64,000 bases of DNA, taken from Blastopirellula sediminis. Lineage in GTDB: Bacteria > Planctomycetota > Planctomycetia > Pirellulales > Pirellulaceae. The DNA is taken from NCBI RefSeq assembly GCF_020966755.1, contig NZ_JAJKFT010000010.1:3312720-3376719 (forward strand). The letters run 5' to 3'. Made by a program: the position numbers and the translations under genes. How positions within the stretch are numbered: position 1 is the first letter of the stretch; each line of letters begins with the position of its first letter. This document shows, in pieces, positions 55,297-63,097 of the stretch. The notes beneath the pieces were generated by a model. The model had not been told where the DNA came from. It ran no database searches and saw only the letters and a program-made list of their open reading frames with translations.

Positions 55297-55330
55297 CATG
55301 CTCTTCTCGCGAAGACGCGATAAGAGCATG
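55297..55330 (+). repeat. Hairpin repeat family R1, copy 2
   Basis: Outer stem CATGCTCTT with AAGAGCATG, inner stem CGCG with CGCG, loop AAGA. Same build as copy 1 at 52136-52169, in opposite orientation. Confidence 0.8.
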
Positions 55331-55792
55331 GCGCCAGGCCGCGTAAGCATGGCGCCAGGGACGGCGCGAAAAAAAAATGCGCGAGTCCAGTCCACTGGTG
55401 GTTTGGGGGCGAAGGAACGTTGGCGGTTGAGTTCGTTTCCAGCTGAAAAAAAGTGCGTCAGCGGTCCAGTCCAGCGGCTCGAGCCAGACTGCGGCTTACC
55501 CAAATTGCCGCTTCGGGCCGTTGGGGTGGTCGAATCAAAAAAAGTTGCGGTCGAGTCCACTGTTGGTGCGGGCGCGAAGGAATTGCGACGCTGCCGTTCA
55601 GGCGATTCGCCGTGCAAAAAAAAGGGTCAGCGGTCCATCGTATTGAGCTTGGTTGATGCGTGGCGACGCGGATGGCGCTGCATCTTGTCGCTGCGCGACC
55701 CAACCAGTCTTGGGAGACTGGTCGGGCCACCCTCGGAAAAAAAAGATGCGCGGCGGTCCAGTCCGGTTGGTGATCGGGGGTTGGATGGTTGC

Positions 55793-55833
55793 TTGCGGGC
55801 GGTTTTCCCTCGCTGGGGCTTCGGGCTAGTATT
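55793..55833 (+). repeat. Repeat family R2, copy 3
   Basis: TTGCGGGCGGTTTTCCCTCG followed by CTGGGGCTTCGGGCTAGTATT; part of long direct repeat copy B. Confidence 0.7.
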
Positions 55834-55853
55834 GCGCGTGGGCGGGGTGAAGA

Positions 55854-55887
55854 CATGCTCTTCTCGCGAAGACGCGATAAGAGCATG
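55854..55887 (+). repeat. Hairpin repeat family R1, copy 3
   Basis: Identical in stem, loop and internal loop to the copy at 55297-55330. Confidence 0.8.
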
Positions 55888-56064
55888 GCACCAGGCTCGC
55901 AGATCGTGGCGCGGGGCGGTGGTCCGCGGAGCGGACCCTACGAAGATGTGGGATGCGACGAAAAAAAATGGGCGAGGGTCCGGTCCTGTTTTTCGGACGG
56001 GCGGTTCGTTATTGGAGAATTCGGATTTGATTCGTCATTTGTGCTTCGACATTCGTCATTTCGC

Positions 56065-56101
56065 TTGCGGCCGCATTCCCTTGCTGGCGCGGCGGGCTAG
56101 T
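56065..56101 (+). repeat. Repeat family R2, copy 4
   Basis: TTGCGGCCGCATTCCCTTGC followed by a CGCGGCGGGCTAGT segment. It keeps the intact NotI-like GCGGCCGC core seen in the copies at 18911 and 62727. Confidence 0.65.
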
Positions 56102-56178
56102 GAAGAGGTGGCGCCCGGCGGTTTAGGATCGGCGCATGAAAAAAGCTGACCTGTGGGGGCCAGCTGATTTTCGTGGAG

Positions 56179-56251
<73 letters not shown>

Positions 56252-56344
56252 GTTTTCTTAGGAGACGCAGTTGCCTGTCGGCAGGTTCGCGTCCCCAGGA
56301 ATTCCATAATGTAGCGTTAACATCGGATCTCACCAAGGAGGGCT

Positions 56345-58297
56345 TCAGTTTTCCTCGGCGAATTTTTCTCCGCTCCCGGAATTGTCGAGCATTTCGAGCT
56401 GTTTCATCTTCCGGTAGAGGTTCGAGCGGTGCATGCCGATCTTTTCGGCGGCGGCGCTGATGTTCCCCTGGGCCGCGTCGACGTGCTTTTGGATGTAACG
56501 TCTTTGAAATTCGGCGGTTGCGTCATTCAGGGGGATGTTCATCGGCGTGTTGTCGTGCGCGTCGAGCGAGTGGAACTGGAGCGACTCGGGCTGAATCACG
56601 TCGTCACTATGGAGGAATATGACGCGCTCCATCGTGTTGCGAAGTTCACGCACATTTCCGGGCCACGGATGGGCCAGCAAACGCCGCTCGGCCGCTTCGG
56701 CCAGGGTCGGCGTATGACGGCCGGTTTTGAGGGCGAAGTGGTGGAGAAAATGGTTGGCCAGGGTGACGATGTCCCCTCCCCGCTCACGCAGCGGCGGCAG
56801 TTCGATCGTCACCACATGGAGCCGAAAGAAGAGGTCCTCGCGGAATTTTTTCGCGCGGACCAGTTCTCCCAGGTCGCGGTTGGTGGCGGCGATGATCCGG
56901 ACGTCGACCTGGATCTCGGTCGTCCCGCCGACGCGGGTGATCAGTTGATCTTCGAGCACGCGGAGGAGCTTCGATTGCCCGGCCAAGGTGAGGTCGCCGA
57001 TTTCGTCGAGGAAGAGGGTGCCGCCGTCGGCGAGCTCGAACTTGCCGGGGCGCGTGGAGTCGGCGCCGGTGAAGGCGCCCTTCTCCGCCCCGAAGAGTTC
57101 GCTCTCGAGCAAGGTATCGGGAACGGCGGCGCAGTTGACCGCGACCAGCGGCTGCGCGCGGCGATCGCTGCGGAAGTGGATCGATTGGCTGACCACTTCT
57201 TTGCCGGTCCCGTTTTCGCCAAGCACGAGGACCGGCAAGTTCGATTCGGCGACGCGGCGGATCGTGCCGCGCAGCGTAGCGATCGCCGGGCAATCGCCGA
57301 TCAGCTCCGCTTCGGCCGCGGCGGCGTCGGCCAGGCGATTGCGGCTGGCGAGGATCTTTTCGGTTTCCTGGGTGTTTTCGAGGGCGGCGGAAGCGTGCGA
57401 CGCAAGTTCGGTCAGGCCGACTTCGTCTTCGGGGGTGAAATTGCCGACTCGCTTGTTGATCAGCTCGAACGCGCCGAAGATTCGCCCGCGTCGCCCGACC
57501 AGCGGGACGCAAAGGAGGTTGCGCGTATGAAAGGCGAGCGACTGATCGACCTGGCGGTTGATTTCGTCCTGCTGCAGTTCGTCGACGCGGCGCGGTTCGC
57601 CGGTTTGGACGACATGGCCGACGACGCCCCGGTCGTCCGGGACGCGGAGCTCGCCCCCTTCGATCCCGAGGGCCGGGCGACCGACGAGCGTCTTCTTCGG
57701 GCGATCCCAAAGGAAGATGCTGGCCCGCTCGGCGCCGAAGAGGTCGGCGGCCGCTTCGGCCATTTCGGTCAGCAGCGAATGCATGTCGCGGGTTTTCTGC
57801 CACGACTCGATGATGGTGAGGAGCTGCTCGAGCCGTTTCAGGCGAGCCTTCCGCGCGATGCGTTCGCGGATCAGCCCGACGCCGTAACCGAGCAGATGGG
57901 CGGTCATCGCGACGCGGGTTTGCAGGGAGCTGGCCTGCTGCGGCGTGGTGCGGACCGCCAAGATAAGATCGCCGGCGGTGGCGACGGTGATCCAGCCGTC
58001 GGCCAGGACCGGCTCGCGGGCATCGACGGCGGCGACCAATGCGGCAGTCGGCAGCGGATGACGGCGGCCCGCTTCGGCGAGGGTCGACCATTGGCCGAGG
58101 TTATTGCGAGCGGCGATCGCCAGGTAATCGGCCGAGCCGCGCTGGAAGATGGCGTCGAGGGCGGCGTGGAGGTATTTGTCGAGCCGGTCTTCGGCGGTCG
58201 CCAAAGCGACGACGCGCAGATGGGGGGCGCTGAGCAGATCGCGCGATTCGCCAAGGGCGAGCGCAGATTCGATTTCGTCGTAGAGGGCTCCGCCCAT
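56345..58297 (-). CDS. Sigma-54-dependent transcriptional activator with GAF domain
   Basis: A 650-residue enhancer-binding protein. After an N-terminal region of about 180 residues (partly FHA-like or a divergent sensor) there is a GAF domain at about 165-320 (AERASIFLWDRPKKTLVGRPALGIEG, NLLCVPLVGRRGRIFGAFEL). The AAA+ domain at about 345-570 has Walker A GENGTGKE, the sigma-54 contact loop GAFTGAD and Walker B GTLFLDEIGD. A Fis-type helix-turn-helix ends the protein (GNISAAAEKIGMHRSNLYRKMKQL). I prefer ATG 58297, preceded by GGAG; the frame is open to 58432, but that start would leave only 50 bases to the divergent fabI. Target promoters are unknown. Confidence 0.9.
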   Translation of the reverse strand: MGGALYDEIESALALGESRDLLSAPHLRVVALATAEDRLDKYLHAALDAIFQRGSADYLAIAARNNLGQWSTLAEAGRRHPLPTAALVAAVDAREPVLADGWITVATAGDLILAVRTTPQQASSLQTRVAMTAHLLGYGVGLIRERIARKARLKRLEQLLTIIESWQKTRDMHSLLTEMAEAAADLFGAERASIFLWDRPKKTLVGRPALGIEGGELRVPDDRGVVGHVVQTGEPRRVDELQQDEINRQVDQSLAFHTRNLLCVPLVGRRGRIFGAFELINKRVGNFTPEDEVGLTELASHASAALENTQETEKILASRNRLADAAAAEAELIGDCPAIATLRGTIRRVAESNLPVLVLGENGTGKEVVSQSIHFRSDRRAQPLVAVNCAAVPDTLLESELFGAEKGAFTGADSTRPGKFELADGGTLFLDEIGDLTLAGQSKLLRVLEDQLITRVGGTTEIQVDVRIIAATNRDLGELVRAKKFREDLFFRLHVVTIELPPLRERGGDIVTLANHFLHHFALKTGRHTPTLAEAAERRLLAHPWPGNVRELRNTMERVIFLHSDDVIQPESLQFHSLDAHDNTPMNIPLNDATAEFQRRYIQKHVDAAQGNISAAAEKIGMHRSNLYRKMKQLEMLDNSGSGEKFAEEN

Positions 58298-58481
58298 GCC
58301 GGGGTCTCCGTCACCGTCGTCAAAGGATAACGCCCCTATGTTATCAAATTGATTCGCGCTGGTCGCCAGGCGTATCAGGAAGTCCGCTTTTGACAGGGGC
58401 CGGAAACGGGTATTCTGGGCGATTATTACCACGGTTTACGAGCCGCAAGACATTTTGACGCTAGGCGGAGGAGATCTCGCA

Positions 58482-59315
58482 GTGCAACTATTCGAGGGGA
58501 AAAAAGGGCTGATCGTCGGCGTCGCCAACAATCACTCGATCGCGTGGGCGATTGCTGAACAAATCATGGCGGCCGGCGGCCAATGCGGATTTACGCACCT
58601 GCCGGACAAAGCGGATGACGATCGCAAGAAGAACCGACATCGCGTCGGCAAGCTGATCGAAGGAAACCCGAACGCGAAGTTCCTGGTTCCGCTCGACGTG
58701 CAGTCGAACGAGAACATCGCCGAAGTGATGGAAACGGCGAAGCAGGAATTCGGCGAAATCGACTTCCTGCTCCACTCGGTCGCGTTCGCCACGCTGGATG
58801 ACCTGCGGGTGCCGACGGTCGAATGCAGCCGCGAAGGTTTCAAGCTGGCGATGGACATCAGCGCCTACAGCATGATCGCGCTGACCAACGCCGCGCGTCC
58901 GATCCTCAGCAAGAACAGCTCGGTCTGTGCGATGACCTACTTCGGCGGCGAGCGGATCGTGCCGGGCTACAACATGATGGGCGTCTGCAAAGCGGCCCTC
59001 GACTCGATCGTCAAATACCTGGCGTTCGACCTCGGCCCGGACGGCGTGCGCGTCAACGCAATCAGCGCCGGACCGCTGAAAACGCTGGCCAGCAGCGCGG
59101 TTGGCGCCAAGGGGATGACCGACCTGTACGCGGCGGTCTCGCCGATGGGAGACAACATCACCCACGAGCAAGTCGGCAAAGCGGGCTGCTACCTGCTGTC
59201 GGACATGTCGCAAGGGGTGACGGCCGAGATCCTGCATGTCGACGGCGGCTACAACCAGATGGGTAGCCCGGGCCGTTTGCTCGACATGATCGCGGAACAG
59301 GTCAAAGGGAAGTAA
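58482..59315 (+). CDS. fabI: Enoyl-[acyl-carrier-protein] reductase (NADH)
   Basis: FabI catalyses the last reduction in each round of fatty acid elongation. The 277-residue SDR-type protein has an N-terminal nucleotide-binding turn GLIVGVANNHSIAW, typical of FabI (GxxxxxSIA), and the catalytic pair Tyr163 and Lys170 in YNMMGVCK. The strand with ISAGPLKTLASSAV matches the substrate-binding loop of FabI. The C-terminus VDGGYNQMG is also standard. The start is GTG 58482, with GGAGGAG eight bases upstream; TTG 58455 in frame is less likely. An 18-bp hairpin terminates the transcript. The gene is divergent from the sigma-54 activator, which need not regulate it. Confidence 0.94.
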   Translation: MQLFEGKKGLIVGVANNHSIAWAIAEQIMAAGGQCGFTHLPDKADDDRKKNRHRVGKLIEGNPNAKFLVPLDVQSNENIAEVMETAKQEFGEIDFLLHSVAFATLDDLRVPTVECSREGFKLAMDISAYSMIALTNAARPILSKNSSVCAMTYFGGERIVPGYNMMGVCKAALDSIVKYLAFDLGPDGVRVNAISAGPLKTLASSAVGAKGMTDLYAAVSPMGDNITHEQVGKAGCYLLSDMSQGVTAEILHVDGGYNQMGSPGRLLDMIAEQVKGK

Positions 59316-59346
59316 CTTCCCCTGCTCTGACGAACCAAGAAATGAA

Positions 59347-59385
59347 AACGCCGAGCTGGAGATGTACCATCTCCAGCTCGGCGTT
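59347..59385. terminator. Bidirectional terminator, fabI and small minus-strand gene
   Basis: A perfect 18-bp stem (59347-59364 with 59368-59385) and a three-base loop stand 31 bases after fabI and 34 bases after the end of the convergent small gene. Plus-strand flank after the stem is GTTTG; on the minus strand four T residues overlap and follow the stem. Confidence 0.88.
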
Positions 59386-59419
59386 GTTTGTGATGCAATG
59401 CCAAGGAAATCGAAGGCGA

Positions 59420-59716
59420 CTAGTTCGTCTTCGGCGTCCTGGTCTCGAGCCCTGGGAACCGTCCGCGGAGGAAGAGTCGTTCCCACCAGTTGGCGGCACG
59501 CAGGCGAGGATCGTCACGCTTGATGGCGTGGGTCTTGCCGCGTCGCGTCCGCACGACGATCGAGTCCTGGTCAATCTGCTCGATCACCCAGTACTTGTCG
59601 ACGGCGTAGGTGTAGTACTCGCCCCGCGGTTCGGGGTCCCGATCATAAGCGCGAGGACCAGGATGAGTCGTGTGTTTGGTCTTACGATAGACCACCGGAT
59701 CGCCCGGCTTAAACAT
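59420..59716 (-). CDS. Small conserved-looking hypothetical protein
   Basis: A 98-residue protein beginning MFKPGDPVVYRKTKHTTHPG. The first part (GDPVVYRK ... YAVDKYWVIEQIDQDSIVVRTRRGKTH) reads as a small beta-barrel, like a KOW or SH3-type domain, followed by a basic helix (DDPRLRAANWWERLFL). No signal peptide is present. ATG 59716 has GGAG before it. Nothing in the neighbourhood indicates a pathway. Basic composition and barrel-like fold would suit RNA or protein binding, which is inference. Confidence 0.65.
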   Translation of the reverse strand: MFKPGDPVVYRKTKHTTHPGPRAYDRDPEPRGEYYTYAVDKYWVIEQIDQDSIVVRTRRGKTHAIKRDDPRLRAANWWERLFLRGRFPGLETRTPKTN

Positions 59717-60050
59717 AGTAGGTCTCCATTCCACACATAAAGCATGAGGGATCTTGCGCGCTACGCTCCAAACTACTTTGTTTCTTAATGTGCGTCAAAT
59801 TCAACTGTAGGCGTCTTGGTTTGTTAAGGAAATGTTTAGAACGGATCGACGCTGCGACATGTCTCCGCTTGGGGGTATCAGGGCTCCTTTATGGGATTTT
59901 ATCGGAAGGAATTATTCCAAAAGTCTGAAGAAAAAGATTGCAGTTTTTATGAAGAGGGGCTTAAAATGACCGCACTCCTCTCCAATCGAAGACTCTCCCC
60001 GCTCATCCAATCATTTTTCTCCTAGTTCATAGGGAAAGGGGACTGTGACG
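59717..60050. other. AT-rich intergenic region
   Basis: 334 bases between the small minus-strand gene and the CBS gene. The middle (about 59770-59990) is more AT-rich than the neighbourhood. No hairpin, RNA gene or clear promoter pair was recognised; both flanking genes must be driven from here. Confidence 0.4.
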
Positions 60051-60548
60051 ATGAATCTTCCGACTTCTGAAAGTCGAGCGCCGGTGGCACGCGACTTTAT
60101 GGCGACCAAGCTAGTCACGCTTCGACCTGAAGATGACGCCTTGGACGCGATTCGTAAGCTTCTGCAATATCGGATCTCCGGCGCCCCGGTCGTTGACGAC
60201 GCGGGGAACTATCTGGGGGTATTCTCAGAAAAGACGTCGATGAGCTTTTTGCTCGACGCGATGTACGAGCAGCTTCCGTCCAACGAAGTGCGGGCTTTCA
60301 TGAACACCGATCCCAATCGGACGGTTGATGAAGAAGCCGACTTGCTCCAGTGCATCCAGATCTTCAAGAGCACCGAGTATCGTCGCTTGCCGGTTTTACG
60401 TGACGGTAAGTTGGTGGGGCAGATCAGCCGACGCGACGTGTTGAACGCCGCGGTCAAATTGGTTGATACCATCAAAGGCCGCCGCAACGGCAAGTTCGTG
60501 ATGTATTTCAGTGCCATTCTGGATGTCGATCAGTCCCCGGTCGAATGA
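60051..60548 (+). CDS. Two-CBS-domain protein
   Basis: A 165-residue cytoplasmic protein consisting of two CBS domains, which bind adenine nucleotides and act as energy or ligand sensors. The first covers about 15-75 (ARDFMATKLVTLRPEDDALDAIRKL, ISGAPVVDDAGNYLGVFSE), and the second about 80-145 (EVRAFMNTDPNRTVDEEADL, YRRLPVLRDGKLVGQISRRDVL). No effector domain is attached. ATG 60051 is preferred to GTG 60045 because of the spacing to AAAGGGGA. The stop codon is inside a hairpin. The partner protein is not known. Confidence 0.9.
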   Translation: MNLPTSESRAPVARDFMATKLVTLRPEDDALDAIRKLLQYRISGAPVVDDAGNYLGVFSEKTSMSFLLDAMYEQLPSNEVRAFMNTDPNRTVDEEADLLQCIQIFKSTEYRRLPVLRDGKLVGQISRRDVLNAAVKLVDTIKGRRNGKFVMYFSAILDVDQSPVE

Positions 60549-60560
60549 TCGGGGACTGTT
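60531..60560 (+). terminator. Terminator-like hairpin over the CBS gene stop codon
   Basis: CAGTCCCCG (60531-60539) pairs with CGGGGACTG (60550-60558). The stem extends inward to 12 pairs with one G-U pair and a loop of four, followed by TT. The hairpin covers the TGA. The U-tract is very short, so termination is uncertain. Confidence 0.5.
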
Positions 60561-60662
60561 CCTCTCACTGAGCGTCGACCGGCGAAATTTGCATCTGCCG
60601 GGTCGAATTGCGATCGGCTATAATCTTCGCCAAAGCACGAAGCTGCACGCGCGAGGGTGAAA

Positions 60663-61142
60663 GTGACCGACCAGAATCCGAATTCGGCCGTCATCGGCTG
60701 GCAAGAATATGTAGCCCTACCGGAATGGAACGTTCCGCCAATTCGGGCCAAATCGGATAGCGGCGCTCGCTCTAGCGCCATCGACGTCGTCGACTTTGAA
60801 GAGCTTCCGGGGGATCGCGTCCTGTTTCACGTCGCTCTGTCGAAGCTCAACCGGGACAATCTGGTGACGATCGAAGCGCCGATCAAACGGCGAACCCGGA
60901 TCAAGTCGAGCAACGGCAGCGTCCATGATCGGATCATCGTCGAGACGACGATCAAGGTCGGCGAGCATGAAGCGCTGGTCGAATTGGGCCTGGTCTGCCG
61001 CAAGACGATGCTCTGCCGGATGCTGCTGGGACGAACCGCGCTGGTGGCGGGACGCTTTCTGGTCAATTCGGAAAAGCGTTATCTATTAAGCCAAAAGCCC
61101 GCGTCGACCAAGCACAAGAAACGCCGTCCCGGAAAACCGTGA
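60663..61142 (+). CDS. RimK-associated ATP-dependent zinc protease homologue (retropepsin-like)
   Basis: A 159-residue protein of the COG4067 type, found next to or with RimK-like ATP-grasp ligases. It has IGWQEYVALPEW, then AKSDSGARSSAID with the DSGA motif that corresponds to the aspartic D-T/S-G-A of retropepsin-like folds, the basic RRTRIKSSNG strand and the ending RMLLGRTALVAGRFLVN. The C-terminal 15 residues are very basic (KHKKRRPGK). GTG 60663 is chosen because GAGGG stands five bases before it; GTG 60657 is almost in contact with that site. No rimK homologue is in the window. TATAAT at 60619-60624 could be a -10 box, without a clear -35. Confidence 0.78.
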   Translation: MTDQNPNSAVIGWQEYVALPEWNVPPIRAKSDSGARSSAIDVVDFEELPGDRVLFHVALSKLNRDNLVTIEAPIKRRTRIKSSNGSVHDRIIVETTIKVGEHEALVELGLVCRKTMLCRMLLGRTALVAGRFLVNSEKRYLLSQKPASTKHKKRRPGKP

Positions 61143-61527
61143 ACCAGCCGGACGAAATCTACGTAACGGACCATGGCGCGGAACGTCCCCCACGCTAGCG
61201 TTGTTTCTCGTGCGGTTGCCCGGTTCTGTTCAAAACTGGTCTAGGTGATCGCGACGATCTGGATTAGGTTCACTGTAATCTTTACAAACGGCGATTGCGG
61301 CATGGAAGGTCGCTGGCTCCTCTTGGGGGGCCGTCGCTGGCACGAAGATACCCTCGTCGCATGTCACAGAATGCGGCGTACTCGACGAAGCTGCGGCGTT
61401 TGATCGGAATCAGCGTCGCCCTAGCTGCTGGAGTTCTCCCCCGGGAACCGACGCGGCGCCCCAATAGCGAGTTGCAGGAGGCGACTCGTCCAAGCACGAT
61501 CCCAGAACACTTGGAGATTCCAAGAGC
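61143..61527. other. Intergenic region before the gluzincin gene
   Basis: 385 bases. A 74-codon frame starting at ATG 61361 runs through it and into the next gene in another phase; it shows no domain and is not supported. The bases before the next start form a small hairpin (CTTGGA 61510-61515 with TCCAAG 61519-61524) that would cover its GGAG. Confidence 0.4.
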
Positions 61528-62646
61528 ATGGAAGCTCGTATCCGCTTCGCGGCGATTCTGTTCGCCGCGCTACTCTCGCTAGGCGCTAACTACCGTACTG
61601 AGAACTTTGTGGTCACTGCTCCTGATCAGCAGATGGCCAAGCAAGTCTGCCTGGCGGCCGAAGGTTTCCGCAAGCAACACGCCCAGGAATGGCTCGGCCG
61701 AGAACTTCCCCCGTGGTCGCAACCTTGCCCGATCTTGGTAAAGGTCGGCGGCGGCGCCGGCGGATTCACCCAGTTCGCCTTCAATCGGGGCGTGCCGTTC
61801 AACTGGACCATGGAAATCCAAGGTTCGCGTGAACGGATTCTCGACTCGGTCCTGCCGCACGAAGTGCTGCACACCATCTTCGCGACTCACTTTGGTCGTC
61901 CCCTTCCCCGCTGGGCCGACGAAGGAGCTTGCACCACCGTCGAGCACGAATCGGAAAAGAACAAGAACACCAAGCTGCTGTACGAATGTCTGACGACTGA
62001 TCGCGGCATCGCCTTCAATCGGATGTTCGCGATGGACGAATACCCGGCCGACGTGCTGCCTCTGTACGCCCAAGGCTATTCGCTGGCTCGCTACTTGATC
62101 GTTCAAGGGGGCAAGCCGAAGTACGTCGAATACATCGGCGAAGGGATGCGGACCAACAACTGGACCCGCACCACGCACAAGTTTTACGGCTATCGCAGCC
62201 TGAGCGACTTGCAGGTCGCGTGGCTCGATTGGGTTCGCGACGGCAGCCAGCTCGCCAACGTTCGCGGTCCGCAGCAGCCAGAGCAAGTGGCGATGAACGA
62301 CAATCAGCCGCTGGTCCGCGGTCAAAGCCCGGACGGCCCGGTCGCTACGCCCGCTTCGTATGCGATGACGCCGCTGGCCGGCGATAAGTCGTCATCGGTG
62401 ATGCAGGTCAGCGCCAATTCGGGCGACGGCTTCTATCACAGCGGCGGCAAAGACTCGGCGCCGCAAGACGCTGTGATGAACGTCGCCGCGGACGAAGCTG
62501 CTCGCCAGATCGGTTCGCAGCCGAGCTCGATCGCTCCGACCGAGCCGAGCCCGCCGTCGAAAGAAAAAGTTTTGCTGGAATGGGAACGAACCAGCCGCAA
62601 CGCTCCGACGTATTACCTTCCAGGCGGAACGTCGCTGTTCCGCTAA
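61528..62646 (+). CDS. Secreted gluzincin-like (peptidase MA-type) metalloprotease
   Basis: A 372-residue exported protein with a signal peptide (RFAAILFAALLSLGANY). The zinc motif HEVLH (His111, Glu112, His115) is followed by RPLPRWADEG, in which Glu132 is the likely third zinc ligand, as in peptidase_MA_2-like families. The stretch ALYAQGYSLARYLIVQGG (about residues 178-195) and the helix SLSDLQVAWLDW complete the usual layout. The last 100 residues are low-complexity (Pro, Ser, Asn, Gln) and may be a surface tail. The start ATG 61528 lacks a strong ribosome binding site. A strong terminator follows. The substrate is unknown. Confidence 0.78.
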   Translation: MEARIRFAAILFAALLSLGANYRTENFVVTAPDQQMAKQVCLAAEGFRKQHAQEWLGRELPPWSQPCPILVKVGGGAGGFTQFAFNRGVPFNWTMEIQGSRERILDSVLPHEVLHTIFATHFGRPLPRWADEGACTTVEHESEKNKNTKLLYECLTTDRGIAFNRMFAMDEYPADVLPLYAQGYSLARYLIVQGGKPKYVEYIGEGMRTNNWTRTTHKFYGYRSLSDLQVAWLDWVRDGSQLANVRGPQQPEQVAMNDNQPLVRGQSPDGPVATPASYAMTPLAGDKSSSVMQVSANSGDGFYHSGGKDSAPQDAVMNVAADEAARQIGSQPSSIAPTEPSPPSKEKVLLEWERTSRNAPTYYLPGGTSLFR

Positions 62647-62676
62647 TCGAGCGAGCGACTCCTGACTGACGAAACG

Positions 62677-62708
62677 AAAAACGCCGACCCCCGCAGTCGG
62701 CGTTTTTT
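62677..62708 (+). terminator. Rho-independent terminator of the gluzincin gene
   Basis: AAAAACGCCGAC (62677-62688) pairs with GTCGGCGTTTTT (62696-62707), loop of seven, and the T-run continues to 62708. It lies 30 bases after the stop codon. Confidence 0.88.
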
Positions 62709-63097
62709 GTTTCTTGCGATGCGAAAAACTAGCCCGCAACGCAAGCGAGGGAATGCGGCCGCCATTCTCCTCTCCGCGAAGTCGTATCTTCTCGCGACGC
62801 CATCTCTGCGTTTGCGCGAAAGTGGACATGCTTCTCGTCGCTGGAATGAAGATTTGTCCGCGATGGTTGCAATGCCCAAAAATCAGGCTTATGTTCGTTC
62901 CTAAGCAGAGGGCTGGAATCACGCGTGTGAGATTGCATGCCGCGATTCTTGGATTTGCGACGCCGCCCAGTGAGCGCTGGCGAGTCGTTCTATGCCCGAC
63001 CGTCGTAATGCCCATAGTGAGAGTTGGGAATCGACGCGGCGATTGCTTCTGGGGAATTACTCTCTTCTTTCTTGACGTTACATCTTTGAGGTGGTCA
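62709..63097. other. Intergenic region with R2 copy
   Basis: 389 bases upstream of the last gene. The first part contains R2 copy 5 (62727-62763); the rest has no recognised repeat, promoter pair or RNA gene. Confidence 0.45.
62727..62763 (-). repeat. Repeat family R2, copy 5
   Basis: Read on the minus strand it is GGCGGCCGCATTCCCTCGCT, then TGCGTTGCGGGCTAGTT. It shares GAATGCGGCCGCC with the flank of the hairpin at 52188-52213. Confidence 0.65.

Larger units (their letters stand above)
55179..55339 (+). repeat. Long direct repeat, copy A (array unit, R2 and R1 combined)
   Basis: A composite of about 160 bases: A-tract, GGTCCAGTCC box, TGATCGGGGG segment, R2 and R1 in this order. The same order, with similar spacing and mostly single-base differences, occurs at 55737-55896. 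Confidence 0.8.
55737..55896 (+). repeat. Long direct repeat, copy B
   Basis: Second copy of the composite repeat described for 55179-55339, 558 bases downstream of the first. It contains R2 and R1 in the same order. Confidence 0.8.
55071..55989 (+). repeat. Array of A-tract plus GGTCC/AGTCC boxes (eight units)
   Basis: Runs of A begin at 55071 (6), 55179 (8), 55369 (9), 55446 (7), 55537 (7), 55616 (8), 55737 (8) and 55961 (8). Within 5 to 20 bases each is followed by a box such as GCGGTCCAGTCC, CGAGTCCAGTCCACTGG or GGGTCCGGTCC. Some units share a further GGGCGAAGGAA segment (units 3 and 5). Spacing varies from 77 to 224 bases. No known element with this build is recognised. Confidence 0.75.
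54804..56178. other. Gene-free repeat region next to tRNA-Lys
   Basis: About 1.4 kb without a credible gene; the long open frames here have no family features, and their composition follows the repeats. The region contains eight A-tracts of 6-9 bases, each followed by a GGTCC or AGTCC box, three R1 hairpins, three R2 copies, and simple hairpins at 55703-55722 (ACCAGTCT with AGACTGGT) and 55921-55937 (GGTCCGC with GCGGACC). It appears to be a place where repeats have accumulated, between the toxin gene and the tRNA. Confidence 0.75.

Noticed and set aside
55232-56149. A 305-codon open frame on the plus strand in the repeat region
   Set aside because: It runs through R1, R2 and the A-tract boxes, repeats the same peptide pieces as a result, and shows no domain. 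GC-rich DNA with few stops explains it.
54931-56160. Possible CRISPR array, because of repeated boxes at intervals
   Set aside because: Boxes are short and variable, spacing ranges from 77 to 224 bases, and no cas gene is in the window.
60596-60624. A sigma-70 promoter before the RimK-associated gene (TATAAT at 60619-60624)
   Set aside because: The -10 hexamer is perfect, but there is no acceptable -35 at 16-18 bases; mentioned only in the gene entry.
61361-61582. A 74-codon ORF (starting MSQNAAYSTKL) overlapping the gluzincin start
   Set aside because: It overlaps the signal peptide of a well-supported gene in another phase and has no recognisable feature.
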